Assembly: GCA_937888365.1 (NCBI GenBank)
Contig: CALBFA010000073.1
Location: 48,682-112,681 of the forward strand
DNA: 64,000 nt
Source: an uncultured Fidelibacterota bacterium
GTDB taxonomy: Bacteria > Fidelibacterota > UBA8477 > JABMPR01
Direction of reading: 5' to 3'
The notes beneath the pieces are model-generated. The model saw nothing but the letters and a program-made list of their open reading frames with translations, made no database searches and was not told the origin of the DNA. The translations under genes and the position numbers were made by a program. Within the stretch, counting starts at the first letter, position 1; every line of letters starts with the position of its first letter. Shown here piece by piece: positions 1 to 7,476 of the stretch.

Positions 1-610
1 CGGGTGCTTTCTTTGCCTTTTTACGTTTGATTACGGGTTTGTTTGTGTTCGTTGCAGGGGCCGTTGCTTGGATTTCTGCACCACCGCCACCGAAATATTC
101 ACTGGCTCCTTTTTTGAAATCGTATTTCGCGATTTCTTCATCAGAACTATAAATGGACGGTGCCTTTGGGCTAAGAATCGATTCAAACCAATAATTTAAG
201 CCACCTTGAAGAACATAATTATTTTCATAGCCTAATTGACGTAAAACCATCCAAGCTTGATGAGAATACATGGTTCCATTAGAATAAAATACATTCATTT
301 TGACACCCTGATCTAAAATGTCAACGTAGTCGTCATTTAGAATATCAGCGATAGGAATATTAAATGCGTTGGTCAAATGGTACGTAGCGAATTCATCGGG
401 AGAGCGAACATCAATAATTTGAATGGATGGATCTTTCGTGATAATCCAATGGGCCAAATCTTCAGGCGAAATAATTTCGGATCCGTCTCTAACCTCAGTT
501 ATCATATCAGAAGCCGTGAGTTTATACCGTTTGGTCGTATTTTCGGGTACCATAGCAATGACGACACCCAACAATAAAGTAACAGCTAATGTCAATATAC
601 GTGCATTCAT
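1..610 (-). CDS. Membrane-anchored rhodanese-fold protein lacking the catalytic cysteine (partial, runs off the window)
   Basis: The reading frame opens with ATG at 610 and continues past base 1, so the C-terminus is missing (203 codons visible). Residues 4-21 are a hydrophobic signal or anchor. A rhodanese domain follows at about 30-141, with the family signature IDVRSPDEF near residue 66 and the closing GGLNYW. The loop that normally carries the persulfide-forming cysteine reads FYSNGTMYS, so Ser110 occupies the cysteine position. A lysine/alanine-rich, probably disordered tail follows. It is the last visible gene of the sulfur operon, two bases after the YeeE-like gene at 612. I infer a periplasmic sulfur-binding or structural role rather than sulfurtransferase activity. 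The fold call is firm; the function is open. Confidence 0.8.
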   Translation of the reverse strand, partial: MNARILTLAVTLLLGVVIAMVPENTTKRYKLTASDMITEVRDGSEIISPEDLAHWIITKDPSIQIIDVRSPDEFATYHLTNAFNIPIADILNDDYVDILDQGVKMNVFYSNGTMYSHQAWMVLRQLGYENNYVLQGGLNYWFESILSPKAPSIYSSDEEIAKYDFKKGASEYFGGGGAEIQATAPATNTNKPVIKRKKAKKAP

Positions 611-611
611 T

Positions 612-1202
612 TTAATACTCCTCTCTAGTGAATTTCTTCTCGGCCCATTCGCCAATCCAAAACATGATTCCAGCAGCAATAATGACGAGTAAAGCCATCA
701 CACCACCCGAAACACCCAGTATTTCGCTGATTTTGGGATTCCCTAAATTACCAGAATTATAAAATTCTTTCCAAAGAGGATAACCTTCTCCGAAAACAAA
801 GATGCCAATAACGACGCCTGCGAGAAATATCATTGCATCAATTTTACCGATGGCAGCAGCGCAAACACTGGTGCCAGGACAGAAACCGCCAATAATAAAG
901 CCAGCCCCCATAATGACGCCGCCACCTATTGCAGACCAAATAAAAGTTGGGTTAACATAGACGAGGTTTAAATCAATCCATCCGAAAAGACTAAAATATA
1001 GAAGCCCAAGCATGGCGGTGACAGCTGCGGTGAAGAAAACTTTTAAAACGACCGTATCATATCCATAAAATAATCCGGCCAATTTTCGGCTTGACGAAAA
1101 TCCAGCTTGTTCTAATGCAAAACCAAATCCGATACCAATAATAAACGCAATGAGCATATTCCAATCTTGCCCAATGATTTCTTGTGGAACTAAAGGACCC
1201 AT
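612..1202 (-). CDS. YeeE/YedE-family sulfur-compound permease, half-size protein 2
   Basis: A 196-residue, very hydrophobic protein with about five membrane segments and the YeeE/YedE (DUF395) glycine-rich signature GGFCPGTSVC, with Cys108 and Cys114. Full-length family members such as the thiosulfate importer TsuA have two such halves and pass sulfur compounds by relay through conserved cysteines. Here the halves are separate genes, this one and the gene at 1212, only 9 bases apart, so they probably form a heterodimer. Placement directly after a PsrABC-type molybdoenzyme and before a rhodanese-fold protein suggests moving thiosulfate, sulfide or a persulfide across the inner membrane. The direction of transport and the substrate are inference. 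Confidence 0.85.
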   Translation of the reverse strand: MGPLVPQEIIGQDWNMLIAFIIGIGFGFALEQAGFSSSRKLAGLFYGYDTVVLKVFFTAAVTAMLGLLYFSLFGWIDLNLVYVNPTFIWSAIGGGVIMGAGFIIGGFCPGTSVCAAAIGKIDAMIFLAGVVIGIFVFGEGYPLWKEFYNSGNLGNPKISEILGVSGGVMALLVIIAAGIMFWIGEWAEKKFTREEY

Positions 1203-1211
1203 GATTGCCTC

Positions 1212-1721
1212 CTAAATCCAATTTTTTCTAAAAGTGTAAGCTAAGCCAAAAGCTGTTCCAAAAATGGCAGCCATGGTTATAAAGCCGCCAAGAGATAGTA
1301 CCGCCATTCCTGTAAGTGCGGAACCACTCGTACAGCCTCGACCCAACTGTGAACCAAAACCAAAAAGAACACCGCCAATTAAAGCCATGGTAAGTCTCTT
1401 ATTCGCTGTTATTTTTGGAAAATGTTCAACTTTGATTTTAAGACGACCTGAAAGTGCACCCGAGATAAAACCGCCAACTAAAACGCCCAAAATTTCAAAA
1501 GAAAGCCAAGAGTTTAGAGGGTTTTTACCATCGGCGACGTACTTGCCAAAATAGCCGTTTGTTTCAACATGTTCTGCAGCTACAATATGCTCAGAAGCTA
1601 CTAAAAGATTTTTAAACGCTCCACTTGCTCCTAGACCGCGTCCGGAAAAGAAAAAAGCCATGAGCAAAACCAAGCCAAGCATCAAGCCAGCTAGGTAGGG
1701 ATTCATATACTTTGTTTTCAT
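1212..1721 (-). CDS. YeeE/YedE-family sulfur-compound permease, half-size protein 1
   Basis: A 169-residue membrane protein of the YeeE/YedE (DUF395) family. It has an N-terminal membrane segment at about 8-26, a soluble loop at about 40-70, and membrane helices at about 75-95, 110-128 and 135-160. The family motif GRGCTSG contains Cys130, the counterpart of the essential relay cysteine in thiosulfate importers. It lies 35 bases downstream of the PsrC-like gene and 9 bases upstream of its partner half, within the same minus-strand operon. The 40-70 loop is the only clearly polar part and may face the periplasm. Family assignment is firm; thiosulfate, polysulfide or sulfide as substrate cannot be told apart from sequence. 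Confidence 0.85.
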   Translation of the reverse strand: MKTKYMNPYLAGLMLGLVLLMAFFFSGRGLGASGAFKNLLVASEHIVAAEHVETNGYFGKYVADGKNPLNSWLSFEILGVLVGGFISGALSGRLKIKVEHFPKITANKRLTMALIGGVLFGFGSQLGRGCTSGSALTGMAVLSLGGFITMAAIFGTAFGLAYTFRKNWI

Positions 1722-1756
1722 CAGTTATTCCTTTATTTAATTAATATTGGCATTTA

Positions 1757-2698
1757 TCAATACAACCAACGACTTGCTTGGCCCGCTGAAACAACGATGA
1801 AGCGCAACATGAGATTTCCCATAACGATTAAAACGACAGGGACAATGGCTGGTATAAATTTTTTCCGCAATTCCATTAATTCGAGTCCACCAGGTAGAAT
1901 GAGTCCCATTGCAACGACAAGAACCCAAAAGGGGACCGTATAACTTCCGCCGAGGAACATATGAGCGGCTTCAATATGAACAGCAGTACTTGCCAATAAT
2001 CCCATAAATAAGTGGACGATTAAAAAAAATTCGGTGACGATTAAAAATAAGTCAATCTTGATAAAATGTTTTTTCTCTTCATGAGATTTGGCGAAATAAG
2101 CCGTTAAAGCGGCGGCAGCAGACAATCCTGAAATTAAAAATAAAGGGCCGAGGATTGATGTGTTCCAAAAGGGTCGTGCATTAAACGCCGAGAGCAAAAT
2201 CCCCGTGTACATTCCCAATGTAGTGGCTAAAGCTATCAAACCGTAAGCCATGCTTTTTTCGTATTTTTTTAAGACATCAATTAAATCATAAATGAGTTGA
2301 TATTTTAAGTCGAGTTTTGGGAACATATCCGGTAGCCATCGCAATATCCAAGCTATGGAAAGCGGTGTTATAAATAAAAGTGTCCAAGCGCCCCAAGACA
2401 TCGGAGACTCCCATCGGATATTGGTGTAGAGTTGCCAGAAATAGAGTTTATGAGACAAATCAAACAACAATGCCAGTAAGCCAATACCAATAAGTACTGG
2501 AACCGCTAAAGGCATCCACATGACGGAAACAGGATATTTTTTAGCTTTCCCTTGTATCGAAAGCAAGGCTGCAAAAAAAAGTAAACCTGCAGAAATTCCG
2601 CCTAAAAAAAGGTAAAGTGGAATTTCCCAACCCCACGCGTGTAAGACGGGATCAATCCCTGGATTCATCCGCCCGCTGGTAATAATTTCTTCAATCAT
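1757..2698 (-). CDS. psrC: NrfD/PsrC-type quinone-reactive membrane subunit of the molybdoenzyme complex
   Basis: A 313-residue polytopic protein with about eight membrane helices, beginning with the NrfD/PsrC N-terminal pattern in which a tryptophan-rich WGWEIPLYLF stretch leads into helix 1 and a GGIS turn. Such subunits anchor the iron-sulfur and molybdopterin subunits to the membrane and exchange electrons with menaquinol without haem. It follows the ferredoxin subunit gene by 12 bases, giving the classic A-B-C order. The men genes at the other end of the window would supply the quinone. The PsrC label rests on the three-gene context; other NrfD-family enzymes (thiosulfate, tetrathionate, arsenate reductases) use the same subunit type. 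Confidence 0.85.
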   Translation of the reverse strand: MIEEIITSGRMNPGIDPVLHAWGWEIPLYLFLGGISAGLLFFAALLSIQGKAKKYPVSVMWMPLAVPVLIGIGLLALLFDLSHKLYFWQLYTNIRWESPMSWGAWTLLFITPLSIAWILRWLPDMFPKLDLKYQLIYDLIDVLKKYEKSMAYGLIALATTLGMYTGILLSAFNARPFWNTSILGPLFLISGLSAAAALTAYFAKSHEEKKHFIKIDLFLIVTEFFLIVHLFMGLLASTAVHIEAAHMFLGGSYTVPFWVLVVAMGLILPGGLELMELRKKFIPAIVPVVLIVMGNLMLRFIVVSAGQASRWLY

Positions 2699-2710
2699 AG
2701 CAGATTCCCT

Positions 2711-3244
2711 TTATGTTAAGTAATAAACTTTGGGTTTTGTGCCGGCTTCTGGAATGAGGGTTTTCCATTTCCGTCGTGCGATTGTTTTACTAATTTCGCT
2801 ATTGGGGTCGTCAATATCACCAAAAATCATGGCATGCGTTGGGCAAACGGACACGCAGGATGGCTTTTGCCCTAGCTCCACCCGATGGAAACAGAATGTG
2901 CATTTATCAACGTATCCTTCGGGATGTACATATCGTGCGTCATAGGGACATGACGTAATACAAGCTTTGCACCCGATACATTCATCTTCATCGACAAGAA
3001 CAATTCCGCCTTCGACTTTATGGCTCGCTTCCGTTGGGCAGGTTCGAACGCAAGGCGCATCTTCGCAATGATTGCACCGTTCGGATCGAATTTCCATGGC
3101 GAGTTGAGGATAGGTTCCCGTCGTAACTTCCACGATCCAATCACGGCAATATCCAATTGGGACATTGTTTTCAGTTTGGCAGGCGACAACACAGTCATTA
3201 CATCCGACACATCTTATGGTATCAATGGCCATTGCGTATCTCAT
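2711..3244 (-). CDS. psrB: Four-cluster [4Fe-4S] electron-transfer subunit (PsrB/PhsB type)
   Basis: A 177-residue protein with sixteen cluster-type cysteines in four groups, starting CVGCNDCVVAC, then CNHCEDAPCVRTC, CIGCKACITSC and the CTFC/CVSVC pair. This is the DmsB/PsrB/PhsB arrangement that wires a molybdopterin subunit to an NrfD-type membrane subunit. There is no signal peptide, as expected for a protein co-exported with its Tat-dependent partner. The start codon overlaps the stop of the catalytic subunit gene by 4 bases (ATGA), so the two are translationally coupled. No cysteine of the four clusters appears to be missing. Confidence 0.92.
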   Translation of the reverse strand: MRYAMAIDTIRCVGCNDCVVACQTENNVPIGYCRDWIVEVTTGTYPQLAMEIRSERCNHCEDAPCVRTCPTEASHKVEGGIVLVDEDECIGCKACITSCPYDARYVHPEGYVDKCTFCFHRVELGQKPSCVSVCPTHAMIFGDIDDPNSEISKTIARRKWKTLIPEAGTKPKVYYLT

Positions 3245-5487
3245 GATGCCACCTCCTCTTTGCCTTCAAATCGAAAGGTTACGAAATTGCCTCGCATTCC
3301 TGTGCCGCCCATTATTGGGTCAATATGTACGCGTGTAATGAGGTCTGAATCGCTGGCTCCTTTTCCGAACGCTCGTTTCAGCCGTTTATCCGTATGTCCA
3401 AATCCATGCACCATATAAACGGAATCAAAACGAATCCTTTCCGTAACGCGCACTTTGATTGGTGTGTCAGAGACAACGCCATCTTGATTCTCAAGCCATA
3501 TTTTTTGGTCGTTTTTCAATCCCCATTCTTTCGCAACTTTTGGATTTACCCAGACAGAGTTTTCGTCCATTAAATCATTCAAGTTCGGATTGTTGGATGT
3601 GCGACTAAAGGTATGCATGGGAGCGCGACCGTAAATGAGTCGATAAAATCCAGATTGAGGTTCTTCATGTGCTGTGTATTGCGGCATTGGATCAAAGCCT
3701 TCTTCTTCAAGAGAAGTCGAATATAGCTCAATTTTACCAGTATTTGTATTGAACTCAAAATCCTCCAAGCCCGTCATGGGATACATGTCGTCTTCTTCGC
3801 GTACAAATTTTTTGACGCCGATTTGCTTCATTTCTTCGAGGGACGAACCGACTTGTTTTAGTTGCCAATCCAATAGTTCGGACACATCCTCATAAGGGAA
3901 GTAATCTTTAAGTCCTAATCGATTGGCCAATTGTTTCGCCATCCACCATGCTGGTTTTGTATCAAATTTGGGTTCAGCAGCAGGCATTCTCAATGCGATA
4001 TTGGGTTCTCGATTTTGAGAAACGCGAATCATGTCGTAGCGCTCTAAATACGTACATTCAGGTAAAACAACATCAGCGTAGCCCGTAATTTCCATCGGCA
4101 TGGTATCAACAACAACCATTAGCTCTAAAGCATTGATAGCAGCCAAAGTCTTTTCACGCTCTGGAAGCGTATGAATAAGATTCGTCCCATTGACAATCCA
4201 TCCTTTTAGAGATGCGGGTTTTTCTAGTGTTGGAGTTGACGCATCAACGAATCCATTGGCAAGAGACAAGCCAGCCAAGTTATACTTTCCGTTTAAGTCA
4301 TCACGCCAGGTGCGCTTTAATTTGGGATATTTAGGGTGTGGATATTTGGGTAATTTTGCTTTTACAGGATAATAAAACCCCCCTCGTTGTCCCCATGAAC
4401 CGAGGAGCGCATTTAAAATAGCAACAGCTCTAAGTCGTTGAGTGTCATCACCATACCATGTAACATGACGTCCTGGATGAACAATGACAGCCGGTGCTGC
4501 ATTGGCCATTTCTTTTGCTGTTTTACGAATAACATCAGGCTTTATAGTTGTGATGCCATAAGCCCATTCGGGTGTCATAGTTTTAACATGCTCTTTAAGT
4601 TGATCAAAACCGTAAGCATATTTTTCGACATATTTCTTGTTATAAAGTTCATCATAAATAAGTACGTGAATCCACGATAGGAGCAACGCAATATCGGTGG
4701 CAGGTTTAATAGGCAACCAATGTTTTGATTTACCAGCCACAATTGAAAAACGAGGATCAACCGTAATGATTGTTGCACCTTTTCCATTGGCTTCGGACAA
4801 TTCTTGTACTTGACCATTATGCATATTTTCGCCTAAATGCGAGCCTATAAGAACAAGACATTTTGTATCGCGAATGTCAGTGCGCTCCGGTGAACTGATG
4901 CCTTCACCGTAAGTTGCAAAAAATGCGACTTCGCGAGGTCCGCGACATTGTGCATACGAAGGTGCGGTAATGCTATCTGATCCATAGGATTTCATGAGGT
5001 GACCTAAAAAATCGCCACCACTGCCATGTGAAAAAAGCGCCATTGACTCTGAACCGTATTCGGTGCGAATATGATTCATTTTATTGCCAATGAAATCAAA
5101 GGCCTCATCCCAGGTTGCTTGTTTGTATTTCTGAATGCCATTTTCAGTGACACGAAGGAGTGGCGTTTTGAGACGATCGTCGTCATAATACATACCGACA
5201 CCTCCAGTGCCTCGCGGACAAAAACGACCATTTGAATGGGGATCATCATCATTGCCTGTAATTTTCCAAATATCACCGTCGGCATTTGTATGGACCCAAC
5301 CAGCGCATTTCCAAAAACAGATTTCGCAATAGGTTGGCGTTCGTTTTGAGTAAAGTCCGGGTAATTTATCAGGTGCTAAAATTGCACCTTTTAATGAATC
5401 AAAAATAGGGTTCGCGATGGCTAAACCGCCCATTCCCATTCCCGCGATTCGAATAAATTCCCGCCTTGTTAATTGTTTTTCGCTCAT
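3241..5487 (-). CDS. psrA: Molybdopterin oxidoreductase catalytic subunit, PsrA/PhsA-like, Tat-exported
   Basis: A 748-residue catalytic subunit of the DMSO-reductase superfamily. I place the start at the ATG at 5487. It overlaps the stop of the upstream regulator by 4 bases and leaves a clean twin-arginine signal, TRREFIRIAG at residues 7-16. The longer frame above it has no signal and overlaps the regulator extensively. A [4Fe-4S] site is formed by Cys54, Cys57, Cys61 and Cys90. YAQC at about 178-181 offers a cysteine as the likely molybdenum ligand, as in polysulfide and thiosulfate reductases. The C-terminal molybdopterin-dinucleotide domain is complete. Polysulfide, thiosulfate or tetrathionate reduction is the favoured role from the sulfur-transport neighbours, but sequence alone does not settle the substrate or direction. 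Confidence 0.88.
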   Translation of the reverse strand: MSEKQLTRREFIRIAGMGMGGLAIANPIFDSLKGAILAPDKLPGLYSKRTPTYCEICFWKCAGWVHTNADGDIWKITGNDDDPHSNGRFCPRGTGGVGMYYDDDRLKTPLLRVTENGIQKYKQATWDEAFDFIGNKMNHIRTEYGSESMALFSHGSGGDFLGHLMKSYGSDSITAPSYAQCRGPREVAFFATYGEGISSPERTDIRDTKCLVLIGSHLGENMHNGQVQELSEANGKGATIITVDPRFSIVAGKSKHWLPIKPATDIALLLSWIHVLIYDELYNKKYVEKYAYGFDQLKEHVKTMTPEWAYGITTIKPDVIRKTAKEMANAAPAVIVHPGRHVTWYGDDTQRLRAVAILNALLGSWGQRGGFYYPVKAKLPKYPHPKYPKLKRTWRDDLNGKYNLAGLSLANGFVDASTPTLEKPASLKGWIVNGTNLIHTLPEREKTLAAINALELMVVVDTMPMEITGYADVVLPECTYLERYDMIRVSQNREPNIALRMPAAEPKFDTKPAWWMAKQLANRLGLKDYFPYEDVSELLDWQLKQVGSSLEEMKQIGVKKFVREEDDMYPMTGLEDFEFNTNTGKIELYSTSLEEEGFDPMPQYTAHEEPQSGFYRLIYGRAPMHTFSRTSNNPNLNDLMDENSVWVNPKVAKEWGLKNDQKIWLENQDGVVSDTPIKVRVTERIRFDSVYMVHGFGHTDKRLKRAFGKGASDSDLITRVHIDPIMGGTGMRGNFVTFRFEGKEEVAS

Positions 5488-5951
5488 TTGCCTTTCCAAT
5501 TCTCTTTCAAAAAAGTTTTCATATTGTGGCATGTTGATAAGTCTTGATATACCATACAATCTCTGCAATCCGCCATCTTACAGCATTCACCTACATTTGT
5601 AAGTGACCAACAAGGTGCTAAAGTAGAGGTGTAGGCATCACAGTTTTTCCGATCTTTGTCGGAGCATTGAATCATATCCCAACACGGCGCCATACTCAAC
5701 ATCATTTTAATGCCGGCAAGATTAAGTCCGTTTTCTTCAATCATGATGCGGATACATTTCAAGCGTTCAATATCCGCTTGGGAATAGAGACGACGTTTTG
5801 AGTTAGTGCGCTTGGGGGAGAGTAAGCCTTCTGTTTCGTACATTCTTAACGAGTGTACTGAAACGCCAATCAGTTCCGCTACAATCCCAATTGTATATAC
5901 AGGTTTGTGTTTGTCGTTTAATGTGTCGGATAGGGTTTGAAGCGGGCTCAT
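5484..5951 (-). CDS. HspR/MerR-like transcriptional regulator with cysteine-rich C-terminal tail
   Basis: A 155-residue protein. Residues 17-86 form a MerR winged helix-turn-helix most like the HspR subgroup: YTIGIVAELIGV, then SLRMYETEGLL, the RRLYSQADIERL wing and the NLAGIK turn. The tail carries nine cysteines between residues 90 and 141 (90, 96, 104, 114, 123, 124, 129, 132, 141), a density seen in metal-, cluster- or persulfide-binding modules. It is the first gene of the sulfur operon and overlaps psrA by 4 bases. I infer autoregulation of the operon in response to redox state, metal or reactive sulfur. The DNA-binding part is firm; I do not recognise the tail. Confidence 0.85.
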   Translation of the reverse strand: MSPLQTLSDTLNDKHKPVYTIGIVAELIGVSVHSLRMYETEGLLSPKRTNSKRRLYSQADIERLKCIRIMIEENGLNLAGIKMMLSMAPCWDMIQCSDKDRKNCDAYTSTLAPCWSLTNVGECCKMADCRDCMVYQDLSTCHNMKTFLKENWKGK

Positions 5952-5958
5952 AGCAAAT

Positions 5959-5976
5959 CTATATTTCTCAATATAG
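5959..5976. promoter_or_regulatory. Perfect dyad just upstream of the MerR-like gene (candidate operator)
   Basis: CTATATT and AATATAG arms of 7 bp, read on the minus strand, are separated by 4 bases and end 8 bases before the regulator's start codon at 5951. A dimeric MerR-family protein could bind here to repress its own operon. The same sequence could also form an RNA hairpin over the ribosome binding region. No clear Shine-Dalgarno sequence is visible for this gene. Confidence 0.4.
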
Positions 5977-5997
5977 CTTCGACAATTTTGATGCCAT

Positions 5998-6020
5998 ACT
6001 ATTTGTTAATCGTTAATAGT
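5998..6020. promoter_or_regulatory. Second, looser dyad in the sulfur-operon promoter region
   Basis: ACTATT and AATAGT arms of 6 bp are separated by 11 bases, centred about 58 bases upstream of the regulator's start. Next to it on the minus strand (5996-5982) is TGGCATCAAAATTGT, which resembles a sigma-54 promoter but lacks the GC at -12. Either could be a control element of the operon. Both are weak by themselves. Confidence 0.25.
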
Positions 6021-6104
6021 ATGTATTAGTAACTATGTTGCTTGTATATGCTTGCTTCTACCAAATAATAAAAAAGTAATGGAATAAATTAGGGATTTAG
6101 GACA

Positions 6105-7472
6105 CTAATTTCGTTTCCCCAATTTCCGCCATAGAGTTGCGATACCAATACGCAAAGCATCAGCTGTTTTCGTTCTATTGCCGTTAAAGTGATTCAATAC
6201 ACGTCGAATATAGGCATTTTCATAATCTTTTAATGGTACGATGCCTTTTAATGTATCGCTTTTGATATCTTCTGAGGGATGATTTTTTAAAAAATCGAAA
6301 TCTTTCATTTGTAGCACATCATTGTCCATTAATAGAATTGCACGTTCCAACGCATTTTTTAGTTCGCGAACGTTTCCATTCCAACTTTGATCCGTAAGAT
6401 TGAGAAGTGCATCTTTAGAAATGGAAACATTATTTTTACCATACTGAGACTGGTAATATTGGATAAAATGGTGGGCGAGAAGGGGGATGTCTTCTTTACG
6501 TTCTCGTAATGGCGGAATGTTGATTTCCATAATATTTAAGCGATAAAAAAGGTCTTCTCTAAATTTTTTTTGTGCGACAAGTTTCTCCAAATTTTGGTTT
6601 GTCGCTGCGATAACTCTGAAATCCGAATGGATTGTCTCCGTTCCACCCAATCGTTGAATTTCTTTCGTTTCGAGGACTCGAAGTAATTTTGCCTGTAAAT
6701 TGAGGGGCATCTCACCAATTTCATCTAAGAAAATCGTTCCACCATTGGCTTGCTCAAAACTACCAATTTTTATTGATTTTGCATCAGTAAAGGCACCTGG
6801 TTCATGCCCAAAAAATTCACTTTCCATGAGTGTCTCAGGAATTGCAGCCAAATTTCGTGCAACAAAATCGTGATCTTCTCTCGAACTTTGTCTATGGATT
6901 TCGTTGGCGACAACTTCCTTTCCCGTCCCACTTTCGCCTGTTATTAAAACAGTTGTGTCAGATAAAGAAATGCGTTGAATAAGATTTTTTATACTTAAAA
7001 TGGAAGAAGATTTACCGATTAATTTCTGCTGTTTTGTCAGTACTTTAACCTTATTTTTTAGAAAGATATTTTCTTGAGATAAACTGATTTTTTCATCAAT
7101 ATTCCGAATGACAAGTCGTAATTCATCGGGAGTGAATGGCTTTTCCAGATAATCAAATACGCCAAATTTAAGAGCTGTTACAGCGGATTCGTAAGAAGTG
7201 AAGGCGGTAATGACAATAAACTCTGTTTTCTTGCCTTCCTCCTGCATGCGTTGAATCATTTCAAGACCCGTCATACTTTTCATTTTCAAATCGCTGATGA
7301 CGAGTTGGAAATCGTTTTCTTTATAAAGCTGAAGCGCTTTTTGAGGGGATGACTCCGTTGTAATTGTATGACCAAGCTTCTTAATAGATTGAGTAATCGT
7401 TGCTAAAATATCGACTTCGTCATCGACGGCTAAAATATTAAGAATACTTGAGGGTGTTTTAGAAAAATTCAT
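6105..7472 (-). CDS. NtrC-family sigma-54-dependent response regulator
   Basis: A 455-residue activator with three domains. A receiver (about 11-125) has the acidic pair DDE near 17, phospho-acceptor Asp61 and the lysine in YLEKPF. An AAA+ domain (about 145-370) has Walker A GESGTGKE and Walker B-like GGTIFLDEIGEM. A Fis-type helix-turn-helix lies at about 415-450 (NRTKTADALRIG). The sigma-54 contact loop reads GAFTDA rather than GAFTGA, a variant that occurs in functional members of the family. It is followed 4 bases upstream by the kinase gene at 7477, so the two are one transcription unit. Likely target: the divergent porin/ABC operon, which has a sigma-54-like promoter. Confidence 0.92.
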   Translation of the reverse strand: MNFSKTPSSILNILAVDDEVDILATITQSIKKLGHTITTESSPQKALQLYKENDFQLVISDLKMKSMTGLEMIQRMQEEGKKTEFIVITAFTSYESAVTALKFGVFDYLEKPFTPDELRLVIRNIDEKISLSQENIFLKNKVKVLTKQQKLIGKSSSILSIKNLIQRISLSDTTVLITGESGTGKEVVANEIHRQSSREDHDFVARNLAAIPETLMESEFFGHEPGAFTDAKSIKIGSFEQANGGTIFLDEIGEMPLNLQAKLLRVLETKEIQRLGGTETIHSDFRVIAATNQNLEKLVAQKKFREDLFYRLNIMEINIPPLRERKEDIPLLAHHFIQYYQSQYGKNNVSISKDALLNLTDQSWNGNVRELKNALERAILLMDNDVLQMKDFDFLKNHPSEDIKSDTLKGIVPLKDYENAYIRRVLNHFNGNRTKTADALRIGIATLWRKLGKRN

Positions 7473-7476
7473 GCTT

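Noticed and set aside
5488..5568. Longer N-terminus for the molybdoenzyme catalytic subunit
   Set aside because: It would overlap the regulator gene by 85 bases and hide the Tat signal; the 4-bp ATGA overlap at 5487 is the better start.
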